Assembly: GCA_022567895.1 (NCBI GenBank)
Contig: JADFGC010000001.1
Span: forward strand, 18,980-82,979
Length of the DNA: 64,000 bases
Source of the DNA: DRGT01 sp022567895
Lineage (GTDB): Archaea > Thermoproteota > Nitrososphaeria > Nitrososphaerales > Nitrosopumilaceae
Direction of reading: 5' to 3'
Under the pieces are notes generated by a model. That model saw only the letters and a list, made by a program, of their open reading frames with translations. It did not search any database and was not told the origin of the DNA. This document shows, one piece after another, positions 46,125 through 53,931 of the stretch (positions within the stretch are counted from its first letter, which is position 1; each line of letters opens with the position of its first letter). The translations under genes were made by a program, and so were the position numbers.

Positions 46125-46427
46125 ATGAAACCTGTTGTAAAACAAATAGCACTAGAACGAATGCAGATTCTAATTGATAATGCAATATCTAATGCAAAAA
46201 CAAATCCAAAATTAGCACAACGACAGGCTTTACTTGCAAGAAAAATTAGCATGCGACTCAAAGTGAAAATGCCATACGCTCTCAGAATGGTTTTTTGCAA
46301 GAAATGTAAAAGTTTCATTGCACCTGGAATAAATTCAAAGATCAGAGTTGGAAGAACTCCAATCAAATCTATACGAATAACTTGCAACTTTTGTGGTCAT
46401 ACATATCGCAAAATAATAGCTCCATGA
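46125..46427 (+). CDS. rnp4: RNase P protein subunit Rpp21/Rpr2
   Basis: The 100-residue protein has two N-terminal helices ('QIALERMQILIDNAISNA', 'LAQRQALLARKISMRLKVKM') and a zinc ribbon ('CKKCKSFI' and 'CNFCGHTY'). This is the architecture of archaeal Rpp21, which binds the RNase P RNA specificity domain with Rpp29. Followed by rps19e and pdcd5, a common archaeal grouping of translation genes. Confidence 0.9.
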   Translation: MKPVVKQIALERMQILIDNAISNAKTNPKLAQRQALLARKISMRLKVKMPYALRMVFCKKCKSFIAPGINSKIRVGRTPIKSIRITCNFCGHTYRKIIAP

Positions 46428-46458
46428 TTTATAAGGCGATTCACGAGTTTTTCAGTTC

Positions 46459-46911
46459 ATGGCAAAGGTGTATGATGTACCCGCTGATGTATTGATTAGT
46501 AAGCTAACTGATATTCTAAAAAAAGAGGATATTCCTCCTCCAAGTTGGATTTCTTTTGTTAAAACTGGTGCACACGCTGACAAACCTCCTCAAGATAGAG
46601 GATGGTGGCATACAAGATGTGCATCAATATTAAGAAAAATCTACGTTCATGGTCCAATAGGTGTTAATGAATTAAGAAAAGAGTATGGTGGAGCAAAACC
46701 CGTTGGTTATGGTGCATCTAATCACAAAGATGCAGGTGGTGCAATAATTAGAAACGCAATACAAGGATTAGAAAAACTCGGATACATAGAAAAAGTAGAG
46801 AAAAAAGGACGAGTTGTTTCAAGACAAGGAATGCAAAAACTTGATAGACTTGCAACTGAAATTTTAAAAGAACTAGCTACTGAAAATCCACACTTGAAAG
46901 TATATTCATAG
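46459..46911 (+). CDS. rps19e: Small-subunit ribosomal protein eS19
   Basis: The 150-residue protein starts 'AKVYDVPADVLISKLTDIL' and contains 'DRGWWHTRCASILRKIYVHG' and 'GASNHKDAGGAIIRNAIQGL', characteristic of eS19, which is found in archaea and eukaryotes. Needed for 40S/30S head maturation. Co-directional with rnp4 and pdcd5. Confidence 0.96.
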   Translation: MAKVYDVPADVLISKLTDILKKEDIPPPSWISFVKTGAHADKPPQDRGWWHTRCASILRKIYVHGPIGVNELRKEYGGAKPVGYGASNHKDAGGAIIRNAIQGLEKLGYIEKVEKKGRVVSRQGMQKLDRLATEILKELATENPHLKVYS

Positions 46912-46918
46912 TGATTAA

Positions 46919-47224
46919 ATGAGCTATCCAAACCCGGATGAACACGAGCATCATGACCATGATCATAATGACCATCCACACAATGATTCTGAAATATCAG
47001 CTCAAAAAGAACAAATTCTAAAACAAATTCTTGCTGCAGATGCAAGACTGCGATTAAACAATGTAAAAATGGTTAAACCTGATTTGGCAAGTCTTGTAGA
47101 AAATTATCTAATTGGCATGGCTTCACAAGGAAAATTAGGTTCTCAAATTTCAGATGAGCAGCTAAAACAAATCCTGTTGTCTATGCAGCAACCAAAACGA
47201 GATTTCAAGTTTACACGACGCTGA
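46919..47224 (+). CDS. PDCD5/TFAR19-family DNA-binding protein with His-rich N-terminus
   Basis: The 101-residue protein has the PDCD5 core: 'AQKEQILKQILAADARLRLN', 'LVENYLIGMASQGKL', 'ISDEQLKQILLSM' and a basic end 'KRDFKFTRR'. The N-terminal 24 residues are unusual: nine His among Asp/Asn/Pro ('DEHEHHDHDHNDHPH'), a plausible metal-binding tail. It starts 7 nt after rps19e. Archaeal PDCD5 proteins bind DNA; their role is poorly defined. Confidence 0.88.
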   Translation: MSYPNPDEHEHHDHDHNDHPHNDSEISAQKEQILKQILAADARLRLNNVKMVKPDLASLVENYLIGMASQGKLGSQISDEQLKQILLSMQQPKRDFKFTRR

Positions 47225-47267
47225 ACTCTGAGAAAATATAATTAGGGGAAAAAGGTCGAAACTATTC

Positions 47268-48347
47268 ATGAAAGGGCTTGTTTATGAGGAATATGCTCCT
47301 GATGACGATTTTAAAAAAATTCTTAAAATAAAAGACGTTGATGATCCAAAGCCAAAATCTGATGAAGTAGTTTTCAAAGTTAAAGCTACATCTCTTAATT
47401 TTAATGATATTTGGGGAATGAGAGGAAACCCAGTTCCAGTTCCACTTCCACACATTTCTGGTTCTGATGCAGCAGGAGAAGTTATGACAGTTGGTGAAGA
47501 TGTAAAAAACATCAAAGTTGGTGACAAAGTTGTTTCCCATTCAAACATGTCCTGCAGAGTTTGTAAGGCTTGTACTGATGGAAGAGAATTTGATTGTGTT
47601 AACAGAACTATCTGGGGATTTCAAACAGGTCCTAATTGGGGAGCCTTCAACGAAATAACCCATCTTCCAGAAGTAAATATAGCAAAAATACCTGATGGTG
47701 TAAGTTATGATGAAGCAGCAGCAGCTTCAATGACTCTTTTAACATCATGGCATATGCTAGTTGGAAGAGCAAAGATTCACCCAGGACAAACCGTTCTTAT
47801 CATGGGAGGAGGTTCTGGTGTTGGCAGCTTTGGAATTCAAATCGCAAAATTATACAATTGTGATGTTATAGCAACTGCAAGTCCTGATAAGTTAGACAAG
47901 TGCAAAGAACTAGGTGCAGATTATGCAGTTGATCATAGAAAAGAGGATTGGCATAAAGAAGTAAGGGCAATAACAAAAGAGCTTGCAAAGAAAAAAGGCG
48001 AAGTACCAGGAATTGATGTTTCATTTGATCACATTGGTCAAACACATTGGAACAAACAACTCACACTTCTCAAATATGGTGCAACATTAGTTTCATGTGG
48101 TGCAACAACAGGTTATGATGCAAAAACTGACTTGCGTCATGTATTCTTTAAAGGAACAAACATTCTTGGTTCCACTCAAGGAACAAAAGCTGAATTAGAA
48201 CAAGGATTGTATTGGTTGGGTCAAGGAAAGATCAAGGCAACAATTGATTCAACCTTTTCATTTGAACAAGCAGCAGAAGCTCACACTAAGATGCTTACTG
48301 GTAAAGGACTCTTCGGCAAAATCTTAATGAAGCCAGAAGGGGCCTAG
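47268..48347 (+). CDS. MDR-family acyl-CoA reductase-like dehydrogenase (paralogue 1)
   Basis: A 359-residue zinc-type medium-chain dehydrogenase. The structural zinc cysteines C96, C99, C102 and C110 are present. The usual catalytic-zinc cysteine of alcohol dehydrogenases is replaced ('LNFNDIWGMRG'), as in enoyl/acryloyl-CoA reductases and crotonyl-CoA reductase. The cofactor motif is 'GGGSGVGSFG'. A role as acryloyl-CoA reductase in carbon fixation by the hydroxypropionate/hydroxybutyrate cycle is a fair inference but unproven. Very similar to the gene at 62758. CitE-like gene follows 7 nt later. Confidence 0.82.
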   Translation: MKGLVYEEYAPDDDFKKILKIKDVDDPKPKSDEVVFKVKATSLNFNDIWGMRGNPVPVPLPHISGSDAAGEVMTVGEDVKNIKVGDKVVSHSNMSCRVCKACTDGREFDCVNRTIWGFQTGPNWGAFNEITHLPEVNIAKIPDGVSYDEAAAASMTLLTSWHMLVGRAKIHPGQTVLIMGGGSGVGSFGIQIAKLYNCDVIATASPDKLDKCKELGADYAVDHRKEDWHKEVRAITKELAKKKGEVPGIDVSFDHIGQTHWNKQLTLLKYGATLVSCGATTGYDAKTDLRHVFFKGTNILGSTQGTKAELEQGLYWLGQGKIKATIDSTFSFEQAAEAHTKMLTGKGLFGKILMKPEGA

Positions 48348-48354
48348 TCATTTA

Positions 48355-49212
48355 ATGACAAAGCTTTATCGTAGTCTAATTTTTGTCCCAGGAAATAATC
48401 CTCGCTTTTTAGAAAAAGCAAAATCCTTACCTGCAGATATTGTTTGTTTTGATTTAGAAGATTCTGTTCCAGATAAAGAAAAGAAAAAGGCCAGAAATCT
48501 GATAAAAAAAGCCCTAAAAGAACGAAAAAAATACTCACCATCAGTATACGCTCGAACAAATTCTCCTATTTCAGGCAAGATTCCAGCAGACCTTCAAGAA
48601 ATAGTTCAGAATGGAATAGATGGAATAGTTATTCCAAAAGTTAACAATGCAAAAGAGCTGAAAAAAATTGAAAAGGCTATTTCTAGCCTTGAAAAAAAGA
48701 GAAAATTAAAGCCAATTGAACTAATACCATCCATAGAATCTTCAGAAGGAGTCGTCAACGCATATGATATTGCTTCTAGCTCAAAACGTGTATCTGCTTT
48801 AGTTTTTGGTGTATTTGATTTACTTAACGATATGGGAATTGAATATACAAAACAACTAGAAGGTGCAAAATACGCTAGAGCAAAAATTCCAATTGATGCA
48901 AGAGCAGCCGGTGTTTTAGCACTCGATGCAATTTGGCAGGACATCAAAGATGAAAAAGGACTGAAAAATGATTGTGAGATTGGAAAAGAGCTAGGATATT
49001 CAGGAAAAACAATTATTCATCCTGATCAAATTTCAGTAACTCATAAGAGTTTTCATCCAAACAAAACCGAAATTGAATGGGCAAAAAAAGTTTGTAAAGT
49101 TTATCTAAAATCCTCAAAAAAAGGAAAAGGTGCTACTGTTGTTGAAGGAAAAATGATTGACGAAGTGCATTACAAAAGAGCCAAAGCACTTTTAGAGATT
49201 GCTAAAAAATAA
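48355..49212 (+). CDS. CitE-like HpcH/HpaI aldolase-family lyase
   Basis: The 285-residue TIM-barrel protein begins 'YRSLIFVPGNNPRFLEKA', then 'DIVCFDLEDSVPDKEKKKAR' and 'IPSIESSEGVVNAYDIA', and ends near 'GKTIIHPDQISVTH'. These are the metal- and acyl-CoA-binding motifs of CitE, malyl-CoA lyase and citramalyl-CoA lyase. Without citD/citF it is not a citrate lyase; cleavage of malyl- or citramalyl-CoA type thioesters is likelier. Downstream of the MDR reductase, probably one operon. Confidence 0.87.
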   Translation: MTKLYRSLIFVPGNNPRFLEKAKSLPADIVCFDLEDSVPDKEKKKARNLIKKALKERKKYSPSVYARTNSPISGKIPADLQEIVQNGIDGIVIPKVNNAKELKKIEKAISSLEKKRKLKPIELIPSIESSEGVVNAYDIASSSKRVSALVFGVFDLLNDMGIEYTKQLEGAKYARAKIPIDARAAGVLALDAIWQDIKDEKGLKNDCEIGKELGYSGKTIIHPDQISVTHKSFHPNKTEIEWAKKVCKVYLKSSKKGKGATVVEGKMIDEVHYKRAKALLEIAKK

Positions 49213-49217
49213 AAAAA

Positions 49218-49388
49218 TTATTGTGAATTTACAGATTTATTAATTGAATATAGTATATCATCACCTTCTGGTAATGGATTTGCACAATTACCACATCTTG
49301 GAAAAACAATTTCTGCATCATGCTCAACCATTCCAATTACTTTACCACATTGTTTACACTTGATTTGTTTTGCATCATAACTGTCCAT
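49218..49388 (-). CDS. Small zinc-ribbon protein (56 aa)
   Basis: A 56-codon frame starting at the ATG at 49388 with cysteine pairs C11/C14 ('KCKQCG') and C32/C35 ('RCGNCA') makes one zinc ribbon with a polar tail. It begins 13 nt after the stop of the Lrp-type gene, so the two are probably co-transcribed. Convergent with the CitE-like gene. Function unknown. Confidence 0.65.
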   Translation of the reverse strand: MDSYDAKQIKCKQCGKVIGMVEHDAEIVFPRCGNCANPLPEGDDILYSINKSVNSQ

Positions 49389-49401
49389 TCAAATCACCAT
49401 T

Positions 49402-49641
49402 CTAATTTTGCCCTTCTATTCCCATTAGAGTTAATGTTGATCTCACATTGTTGATTTTTCTTATTTGCCAAGTAATTGATTCTCTAAGAGTTTCTGGTTT
49501 ATCTGATGCCACTTTGGCTACAATATCATATGCGCCAAAAGTTCCATGAACCTCTTTTACAGTATCTACGTGTTTTAGCTCTTCAATGACAGATTCTTCA
49601 GAACCCAAATCACAATTGATCAAAACATACGCTTCTGGCAT
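49402..49641 (-). CDS. Stand-alone Lrp/AsnC effector-binding (RAM) domain protein
   Basis: The 79-residue protein is just the alpha-beta RAM domain of Lrp/AsnC regulators: 'AYVLINCDLGSEESVIEELK', 'VHGTFGAYDIVAKV' and 'RSTLTLMGIE'. No helix-turn-helix is present. Such proteins bind small molecules, often amino acids, and can form octamers or modify full-length Lrp proteins. A GGAGGGG ribosome-binding site lies 6 nt before the ATG. Confidence 0.85.
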   Translation of the reverse strand: MPEAYVLINCDLGSEESVIEELKHVDTVKEVHGTFGAYDIVAKVASDKPETLRESITWQIRKINNVRSTLTLMGIEGQN

Positions 49642-49762
49642 TAAATCCCCTCCATTATCAAGTGAACATATACATCATATATGAAGAGAATTATGAATAA
49701 TCTTAAAATTTATTTATTTTTACTATATTAAGTCAAACAACTGATCAGTTTTTTTTAAATTA

Positions 49763-49772
49763 GCTTAAATAT
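49763..49772 (+). promoter_or_regulatory. TATA box of the structured RNA
   Basis: GCTTAAATAT is centred about 26 nt before 49793-49794, the first base of the closing helix of the RNA described next. An alternative TATA (GTATATATAG, 49784-49793) would start transcription inside the structure. Confidence 0.5.
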
Positions 49773-49792
49773 TATTTTGCCTCGTATATATA

Positions 49793-49920
49793 GACGAGGA
49801 AAAACGATAGGAAACTATCAAAAAAGTGCGATCCAAGGTAAAAAATCTGGGAGAGCCCAGAAAAAATCGTACAAACACTCTATCCGTAGAATCCTCCACG
49901 AATAGAGTATAATCCTCGTC
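49793..49920 (+). ncRNA. Candidate structured non-coding RNA (~128 nt, three branches)
   Basis: Five helices can be read. P1: GACGAGGA (49793-49800) with TCCTCGTC (49913-49920), 8 bp. P2: GATAG-GAAA-CTATC (49806-49819), a GNRA tetraloop. P3: GTGCGAT (49826-49832) with ATCGTAC (49866-49872). P4, inside P3: TCTGGG-AGAG-CCCAGA (49846-49861). P5: ACTCTATCCGT (49877-49887) with ACGAATAGAGT (49898-49908), one mismatch, loop AGAATCCTCC. Single-stranded joints are nearly all A. A TATA fits the 5' end and a T-run follows the 3' end. It does not look like tRNA, 5S, SRP or RNase P RNA. No known family is recognised. Confidence 0.7.
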
Positions 49921-49934
49921 TCCTATCTCGATTA

Positions 49935-49950
49935 ATTTTTTTATTTTATT
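49935..49950 (+). terminator. T-rich tract ending the structured RNA
   Basis: AATTTTTTTATTTTATT-type sequence begins about 15 nt after P1 closes, consistent with archaeal oligo-T termination. Confidence 0.45.
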
Positions 49951-50035
49951 ATGTGTATACTATATTATCGTATCAACAAGTGTCTATCAAGCAATTCATG
50001 AAGCAAAATTAGAAAAAAAACTAGAACATTTACTA

Positions 50036-50302
50036 TTGAAACTACTTGAACACAATACTTCCCCAAATGTTCAAGAACCAATTAGACAATTTCTTGTAAA
50101 TTATCAGGTTATGTCAGATAGCTTTTGGGAGAGGTACGACCATTCTAATACTTTTGAAGAGGTTTTAGAATGTTATTATCAATTCTCAAAAAATCAATGC
50201 ACGATAGTTGAAACATTATTAGAAAATCTCAAGTTTACGTTGGATAAAGATAACACTCGAAGTGAGCTTGCAATGATGCTGAGAGACGCTTTTACCTTCT
50301 AG
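50036..50302 (+). CDS. Hypothetical helical protein (88 aa)
   Basis: TTG start; the frame is open further upstream but has no other start codon. Helical and acidic ('LLEHNTSPNVQEPIRQFLVN', 'FEEVLECYYQFSKNQC'), with two cysteines, no membrane span. A possible TATA (ACTATATTAT, 49959-49968) lies between it and the RNA gene. Not recognised. Confidence 0.5.
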   Translation: MKLLEHNTSPNVQEPIRQFLVNYQVMSDSFWERYDHSNTFEEVLECYYQFSKNQCTIVETLLENLKFTLDKDNTRSELAMMLRDAFTF

Positions 50303-50450
50303 TCAAAAATTAGGTCATTTTCTGCGTAATTTGATGAACAACTTATAGGAAAATAATAAAAACATGTCAATTTACCCTCGTAGCTTTTGACTAATTGCAA
50401 AACAAATTGTACTTGCAGTATTTTTATGAAATAAAAAATTCGCTGCATTA

Positions 50451-50711
50451 ATGGCAAAACGTAGACGTGCTAAAAGTAGACGAAAAGGCGGTTCCAGACG
50501 AAAAGGTGGTTCTAGACGAAAAGGATCACGAAGAAAATCTGGCGGTGCAAAAGCAATTGCACAAAGATCTGCTAACAAAAGAAAAGGTGAACTCAAAAAA
50601 GCACAAGCTAAACTCAAAAGTGCCAGAAGAGCACTTAGAATTGCTATGCGTTCAGCAAGCAAACGAAAGGCTGCCTACAAGAAAGCTACTTCTAGAGCAA
50701 GAAGAGTATAG
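50451..50711 (+). CDS. Histone H1-like basic chromatin protein
   Basis: The 86-residue protein has a strongly basic N-terminal part with a near-repeat SRRKGG (three times within residues 9-28). A helical Ala/Lys/Arg segment follows ('KKAQAKLKSARRALRIAMRS'). It resembles H1/HC1-like nucleoid proteins and should bind DNA without specificity. ATG start; a T-rich terminator follows. Confidence 0.7.
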   Translation: MAKRRRAKSRRKGGSRRKGGSRRKGSRRKSGGAKAIAQRSANKRKGELKKAQAKLKSARRALRIAMRSASKRKAAYKKATSRARRV

Positions 50712-50720
50712 GTAGTTCCT

Positions 50721-50736
50721 TTTTCCCTTTTTTTCA
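50721..50736 (+). terminator. Oligo-T terminator after the H1-like gene
   Basis: TTTTTCCCTTTTTTTC about 10 nt after the stop codon. Confidence 0.45.
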
Positions 50737-50807
50737 AATTATGATATGTATTACTGATATGTAGGATCCAAGTTTAAGTAATTCACAAATCAAAAACTGG
50801 CATAACG

Positions 50808-51377
50808 ATGGCTAAAATTGTTCTAATTGTAGGTTCTGTAAGACGAGACAGAAATGGAATCAAAGTTGCAAGATGGATGGAACACAAACTAAAAGAACGT
50901 GGACATGAGGTGACTTTTGTTGATCCAATGGAGCTAAATCTACCTCTATTAGATAGGATGTACAAAGAAATGGAAAATCCTCCACAGAATATGAAAGACC
51001 TTCAATCAGCAATAAAAAACGCAGATGGATACCTACCTGTAACTCCAGAGTATAATCATAGCCCATCTCCTGCAATGGTAAACACTTTGGATTATTTTCT
51101 TGAAGAATATTTTTTCAAACCATCTGCCATAGTTTCATATTCTGTTGGTGGATTTGGTGGAAGTCTTGCTGGAAATCATCTAAGACAGATTTTTGCAGAA
51201 CTTGGTGCACCAGCAATCTCTTCATTACTTTCAATCTCAAAAGTAACAAACGTCTTTGATGATGATGGAAAGTTAGTAGATGAAAGTTACGATAAAAGAG
51301 CCAATCGATTTTTAGATGAATTTGAATGGTATGTTGAAGCCTTCAAAAATCAAAGAGAAAAAGGCACTCCATACTAG
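50808..51377 (+). CDS. NADPH-dependent FMN reductase (flavodoxin fold)
   Basis: The 189-residue protein starts 'AKIVLIVGSVRRDRNGIKVA' and has 'PVTPEYNHSPSPAMVNTLDY' and 'YSVGGFGGSLAGNHLRQIFA', the FMN-contact loops of the SsuE/ArsH/azoreductase-type family. It reduces FMN or small quinones with NAD(P)H. It lies directly upstream of, and co-directional with, the riboflavin operon, but 51 nt and possibly a promoter separate them. Confidence 0.9.
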   Translation: MAKIVLIVGSVRRDRNGIKVARWMEHKLKERGHEVTFVDPMELNLPLLDRMYKEMENPPQNMKDLQSAIKNADGYLPVTPEYNHSPSPAMVNTLDYFLEEYFFKPSAIVSYSVGGFGGSLAGNHLRQIFAELGAPAISSLLSISKVTNVFDDDGKLVDESYDKRANRFLDEFEWYVEAFKNQREKGTPY

Positions 51378-51428
51378 AATTTTCAATCTTAAAATTCAAA
51401 TAACAAAGAAAATTTTGATATTAAAGTA

Positions 51429-52013
51429 ATGTTTACAGGAATTGTAGTAGGTACAGGCAAAGTAAAAAATATCACAAAAAACACCAAAAATCGAAGTGCT
51501 GTCCAAATGACAGTAGATTTAGGTAAACAAGCTAAAGGATTGAAAATGGGCCAAAGCGTGGCCCTAAATGGTGTTTGTCTAACAGTAACAAAACTATCAA
51601 AGCATCTGGGACGATTCGAAATGATTGATGAAACTACAAAGAAAACAGATCTTGGGAATCTAAAAATTGGTAGTATTGTAAATATTGAACGAAGCTTAAA
51701 GGCAGGGGATAGATTAGAGGGACATTTTGTTTTAGGACACGTAGATGGAGTTGGAATCATAAAAAAAATTCTAAAAAAACCAAAAGAGGTTCAAGTTTGG
51801 TTTGAAGTTCCAAAAAAATTAGCAAAATACATTGTGAAAAAAGGTTCTATTGCAATTGATGGAATCAGCCTTACTGTTGTAGAGGTCAAAAAGAATCTTG
51901 TTTCAGTTTCTTTTATTCCACATACAATTCAAGTTACAAATTTTAAAACAAAAAAGGTTGGCGACAAAGTTAATATTGAAACCGATATTTTAGGAAAATA
52001 CATTCTAAAATAA
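51429..52013 (+). CDS. ribE: Riboflavin synthase, bacterial-type (lumazine-binding)
   Basis: The 194-residue protein has two lumazine-binding domains: 'MFTGIVVGTG' and 'VALNGVCLTVTKL' in the first, 'GHFVLGHVDGVG' at the junction, 'IAIDGISLTVVEV' and 'NIETDILGKY' in the second. It converts two 6,7-dimethyl-8-ribityllumazine into riboflavin. Many archaea use an unrelated RibC; this bacterial/eukaryotic form suggests an old acquisition or replacement. First gene of the riboflavin cluster. Confidence 0.93.
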   Translation: MFTGIVVGTGKVKNITKNTKNRSAVQMTVDLGKQAKGLKMGQSVALNGVCLTVTKLSKHLGRFEMIDETTKKTDLGNLKIGSIVNIERSLKAGDRLEGHFVLGHVDGVGIIKKILKKPKEVQVWFEVPKKLAKYIVKKGSIAIDGISLTVVEVKKNLVSVSFIPHTIQVTNFKTKKVGDKVNIETDILGKYILK

Positions 52014-52060
52014 ACCTAAAAACTTACCACTTTATTGGTAATAACCCGTTTTTTAGTAAA

Positions 52061-52070
52061 CTTTATAATT
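52061..52070 (+). promoter_or_regulatory. TATA box of ribB
   Basis: CTTTATAATT is centred 26 nt before the ATG at 52092, marking a leaderless start and an internal promoter in the riboflavin cluster. Confidence 0.5.
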
Positions 52071-52091
52071 AGAATTTCAACAATTTCTCTC

Positions 52092-52766
52092 ATGTCTCTA
52101 GAATCTGCAATTGCATCTCTAAAACGTGGAGAATTTATTTTACTCCATGATTCTGAAGGACGAGAAAATGAAATTGATATGGTTGTTGCTGCTGAATTCA
52201 TTACACCAGAACATGTAGCAAGAATGCGTCAACATGCTGGAGGATTACTTTGTCTTGCTATTGATAATTCATTTGGACAAAATCTTGGCCTAAAATACAT
52301 GCATGATATTCTTTTAAATTCAGATTCATTTGATTCTCATTCCAAAGAAATGATTATGGGTCTTGCACCATATGGTGATCACCCAACTTTTTCAATCTCA
52401 ATAAACCACTATCAAACATACACCGGAATTACGGACCAAGATAGAGCTCTAACAATTAGAGAAATGGCAAATCTACACAAAATTGAAAATAAAAGAAACA
52501 AGTTTGTCTCATCATTTAAGACTCCTGGGCATGTTCCAATGTTGATAGCTTCAAAGGGTTTACTTGCAAATAGGCAAGGTCACACAGAAATGTCAGTTTA
52601 TTTAGCACAAGTAGCTGAACTTACCCCCGTTACTGCTATTTGTGAAATGATGGATGCTGAGACATATTCAGCACTGTCTTTTGAAAAAGCACAAAAATAC
52701 GCAAAACAAAATGCCATCCCACTTATTGATGGCAAAGAACTAATTGAATACGCTAAGGTGCATTAA
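52092..52766 (+). CDS. ribB: 3,4-Dihydroxy-2-butanone 4-phosphate synthase
   Basis: The 224-residue enzyme makes the four-carbon donor of riboflavin from ribulose 5-phosphate. Key segments are 'LHDSEGRENEIDMV' (acidic Mg2+-binding loop), 'HAGGLLCLAI', 'FKTPGHVPML' and 'RQGHTEMSVYLAQVAEL'. Start at 52092 is set by the TATA and by family length; in-frame codons further upstream would add 19 unlikely residues. No GTP cyclohydrolase II domain is fused. Confidence 0.93.
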   Translation: MSLESAIASLKRGEFILLHDSEGRENEIDMVVAAEFITPEHVARMRQHAGGLLCLAIDNSFGQNLGLKYMHDILLNSDSFDSHSKEMIMGLAPYGDHPTFSISINHYQTYTGITDQDRALTIREMANLHKIENKRNKFVSSFKTPGHVPMLIASKGLLANRQGHTEMSVYLAQVAELTPVTAICEMMDAETYSALSFEKAQKYAKQNAIPLIDGKELIEYAKVH

Positions 52767-52768
52767 TT

Positions 52769-53185
52769 TTGAATATAGCAATAGTGGCTTCAGAATTTAA
52801 CGAGGAAGTGACATCTAGGATGCTTTCAGTTGCTCAAGAAAAAGCAAAATTACTAAAACTAGATGTAAAATACACCTGTAAAGTTCCTGGAGTATTTGAT
52901 ATGCCAATTTTGGTTGATACATTGTTGCAGAAAAAAGATGTTGATGCTGTTGTAACACTTGGTGCAATAATTAAAGGTCAAACAAAACATGATGAAGTGA
53001 TTGCTCATTCGGCTGCAAACAAATTAACTGAATTATCTGTAAAATATCAAAAACCAGTTTCATTAGGAATTAGTGGTCCTGGAATGCAGGAAAGACATGC
53101 TTATGCTAGAATAAGACCAGTTGCTGAAAGAGCAGTTGAGGCTGTAGTAAAAATTTCAACCGAACTCAAGAGGATTCAGAAATGA
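52769..53185 (+). CDS. ribH: 6,7-Dimethyl-8-ribityllumazine synthase
   Basis: The 138-residue protein has 'AIVASEFNEEVTSRML', 'VPGVFDMPILVDTLL' and 'GAIIKGQTKHDEVI' with the catalytic His, as in lumazine synthases that form pentamers or icosahedral shells. TTG start 2 nt after ribB; overlaps the next gene by 4 nt. The ending is shorter than in bacterial homologues, as usual for archaea. Confidence 0.93.
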   Translation: MNIAIVASEFNEEVTSRMLSVAQEKAKLLKLDVKYTCKVPGVFDMPILVDTLLQKKDVDAVVTLGAIIKGQTKHDEVIAHSAANKLTELSVKYQKPVSLGISGPGMQERHAYARIRPVAERAVEAVVKISTELKRIQK

Positions 53186-53931
53186 TTCAACTTACAATCA
53201 TCAAGATTAACGGCTATGGACCATGGACTCTCACTCTAGGTAGTGATAGAGAACACGAGTTACAGATGCTTCAAGCCTCACTATACAAGGAGGTACAAAA
53301 ACTATTTTCAGAGAAAAACTGTATAGTTTTTCTTAATAGATCTGATGAATTTTTTGCTATAACAAATGGCCTATTTCTTGATGACCATATTGAAATCCAG
53401 GAAAAATTAGAGACAATATTTGACCTAAAACTTTCGATGTCAATTGGTTATGCCGAATCTCCATTTGATGCTAATCTCAAAGCTCATGATGGAAAAAAAT
53501 CAGAGGTATTTTTGAATAGGGAGCATAACATCTACGGATTTTTGAATGGTAAAACAGATCAAAAGGTCACAATAATGCATTTGGATGTTGAAGATCTTAC
53601 ATCTACACGAAAAACAAAATCACCATACGAAATCTCTTCTTCAATATTCAAGCTCTATGCAAAAATGTCTGAATTTTTCCTTAACAAAAAAGCAATGACA
53701 TTTTTCGTGGGGGGTGACAACTTTATGGTAGTTTCAAGTGAAAATTCAAAAGAAAACGCAAGAGAATTTCTTGATTTAATAAAAAAAGAACAAGGAATAA
53801 CTCTCAATTGTGGAATTGGAACTGGAACTACTTCAAGAGAGGCTATAAAACTAGCTACAAAATCACTTGACACAATAAGAAAGATCAGAGATTCTGGAAA
53901 AGAAAAACCAGAAATTTATGAAATGTCATGA
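53182..53931 (+). CDS. arfA: GTP cyclohydrolase III (archaeal flavin pathway)
   Basis: The 249-residue protein starts 'IQLTIIKINGYGPWTLTLGS' and contains 'IMHLDVEDLTS' and 'TFFVGGDNFMVVSSEN', the two GGDEF/palm-like metal motifs of GTP cyclohydrolase III. It hydrolyses GTP to the formamidopyrimidine FAPy, leaving the formyl group in place, so a separate deformylase is then needed. Overlaps ribH and the next gene by 4 nt each. Confidence 0.92.
   Translation: MIQLTIIKINGYGPWTLTLGSDREHELQMLQASLYKEVQKLFSEKNCIVFLNRSDEFFAITNGLFLDDHIEIQEKLETIFDLKLSMSIGYAESPFDANLKAHDGKKSEVFLNREHNIYGFLNGKTDQKVTIMHLDVEDLTSTRKTKSPYEISSSIFKLYAKMSEFFLNKKAMTFFVGGDNFMVVSSENSKENAREFLDLIKKEQGITLNCGIGTGTTSREAIKLATKSLDTIRKIRDSGKEKPEIYEMS

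Noticed and set aside
49793..49920. The structured RNA as SRP RNA, RNase P RNA or a riboswitch.
   Set aside because: It is too short and lacks the SRP Alu/S-domain motifs and RNase P core motifs, and the only gene after it is an unrelated small protein with its own possible promoter.
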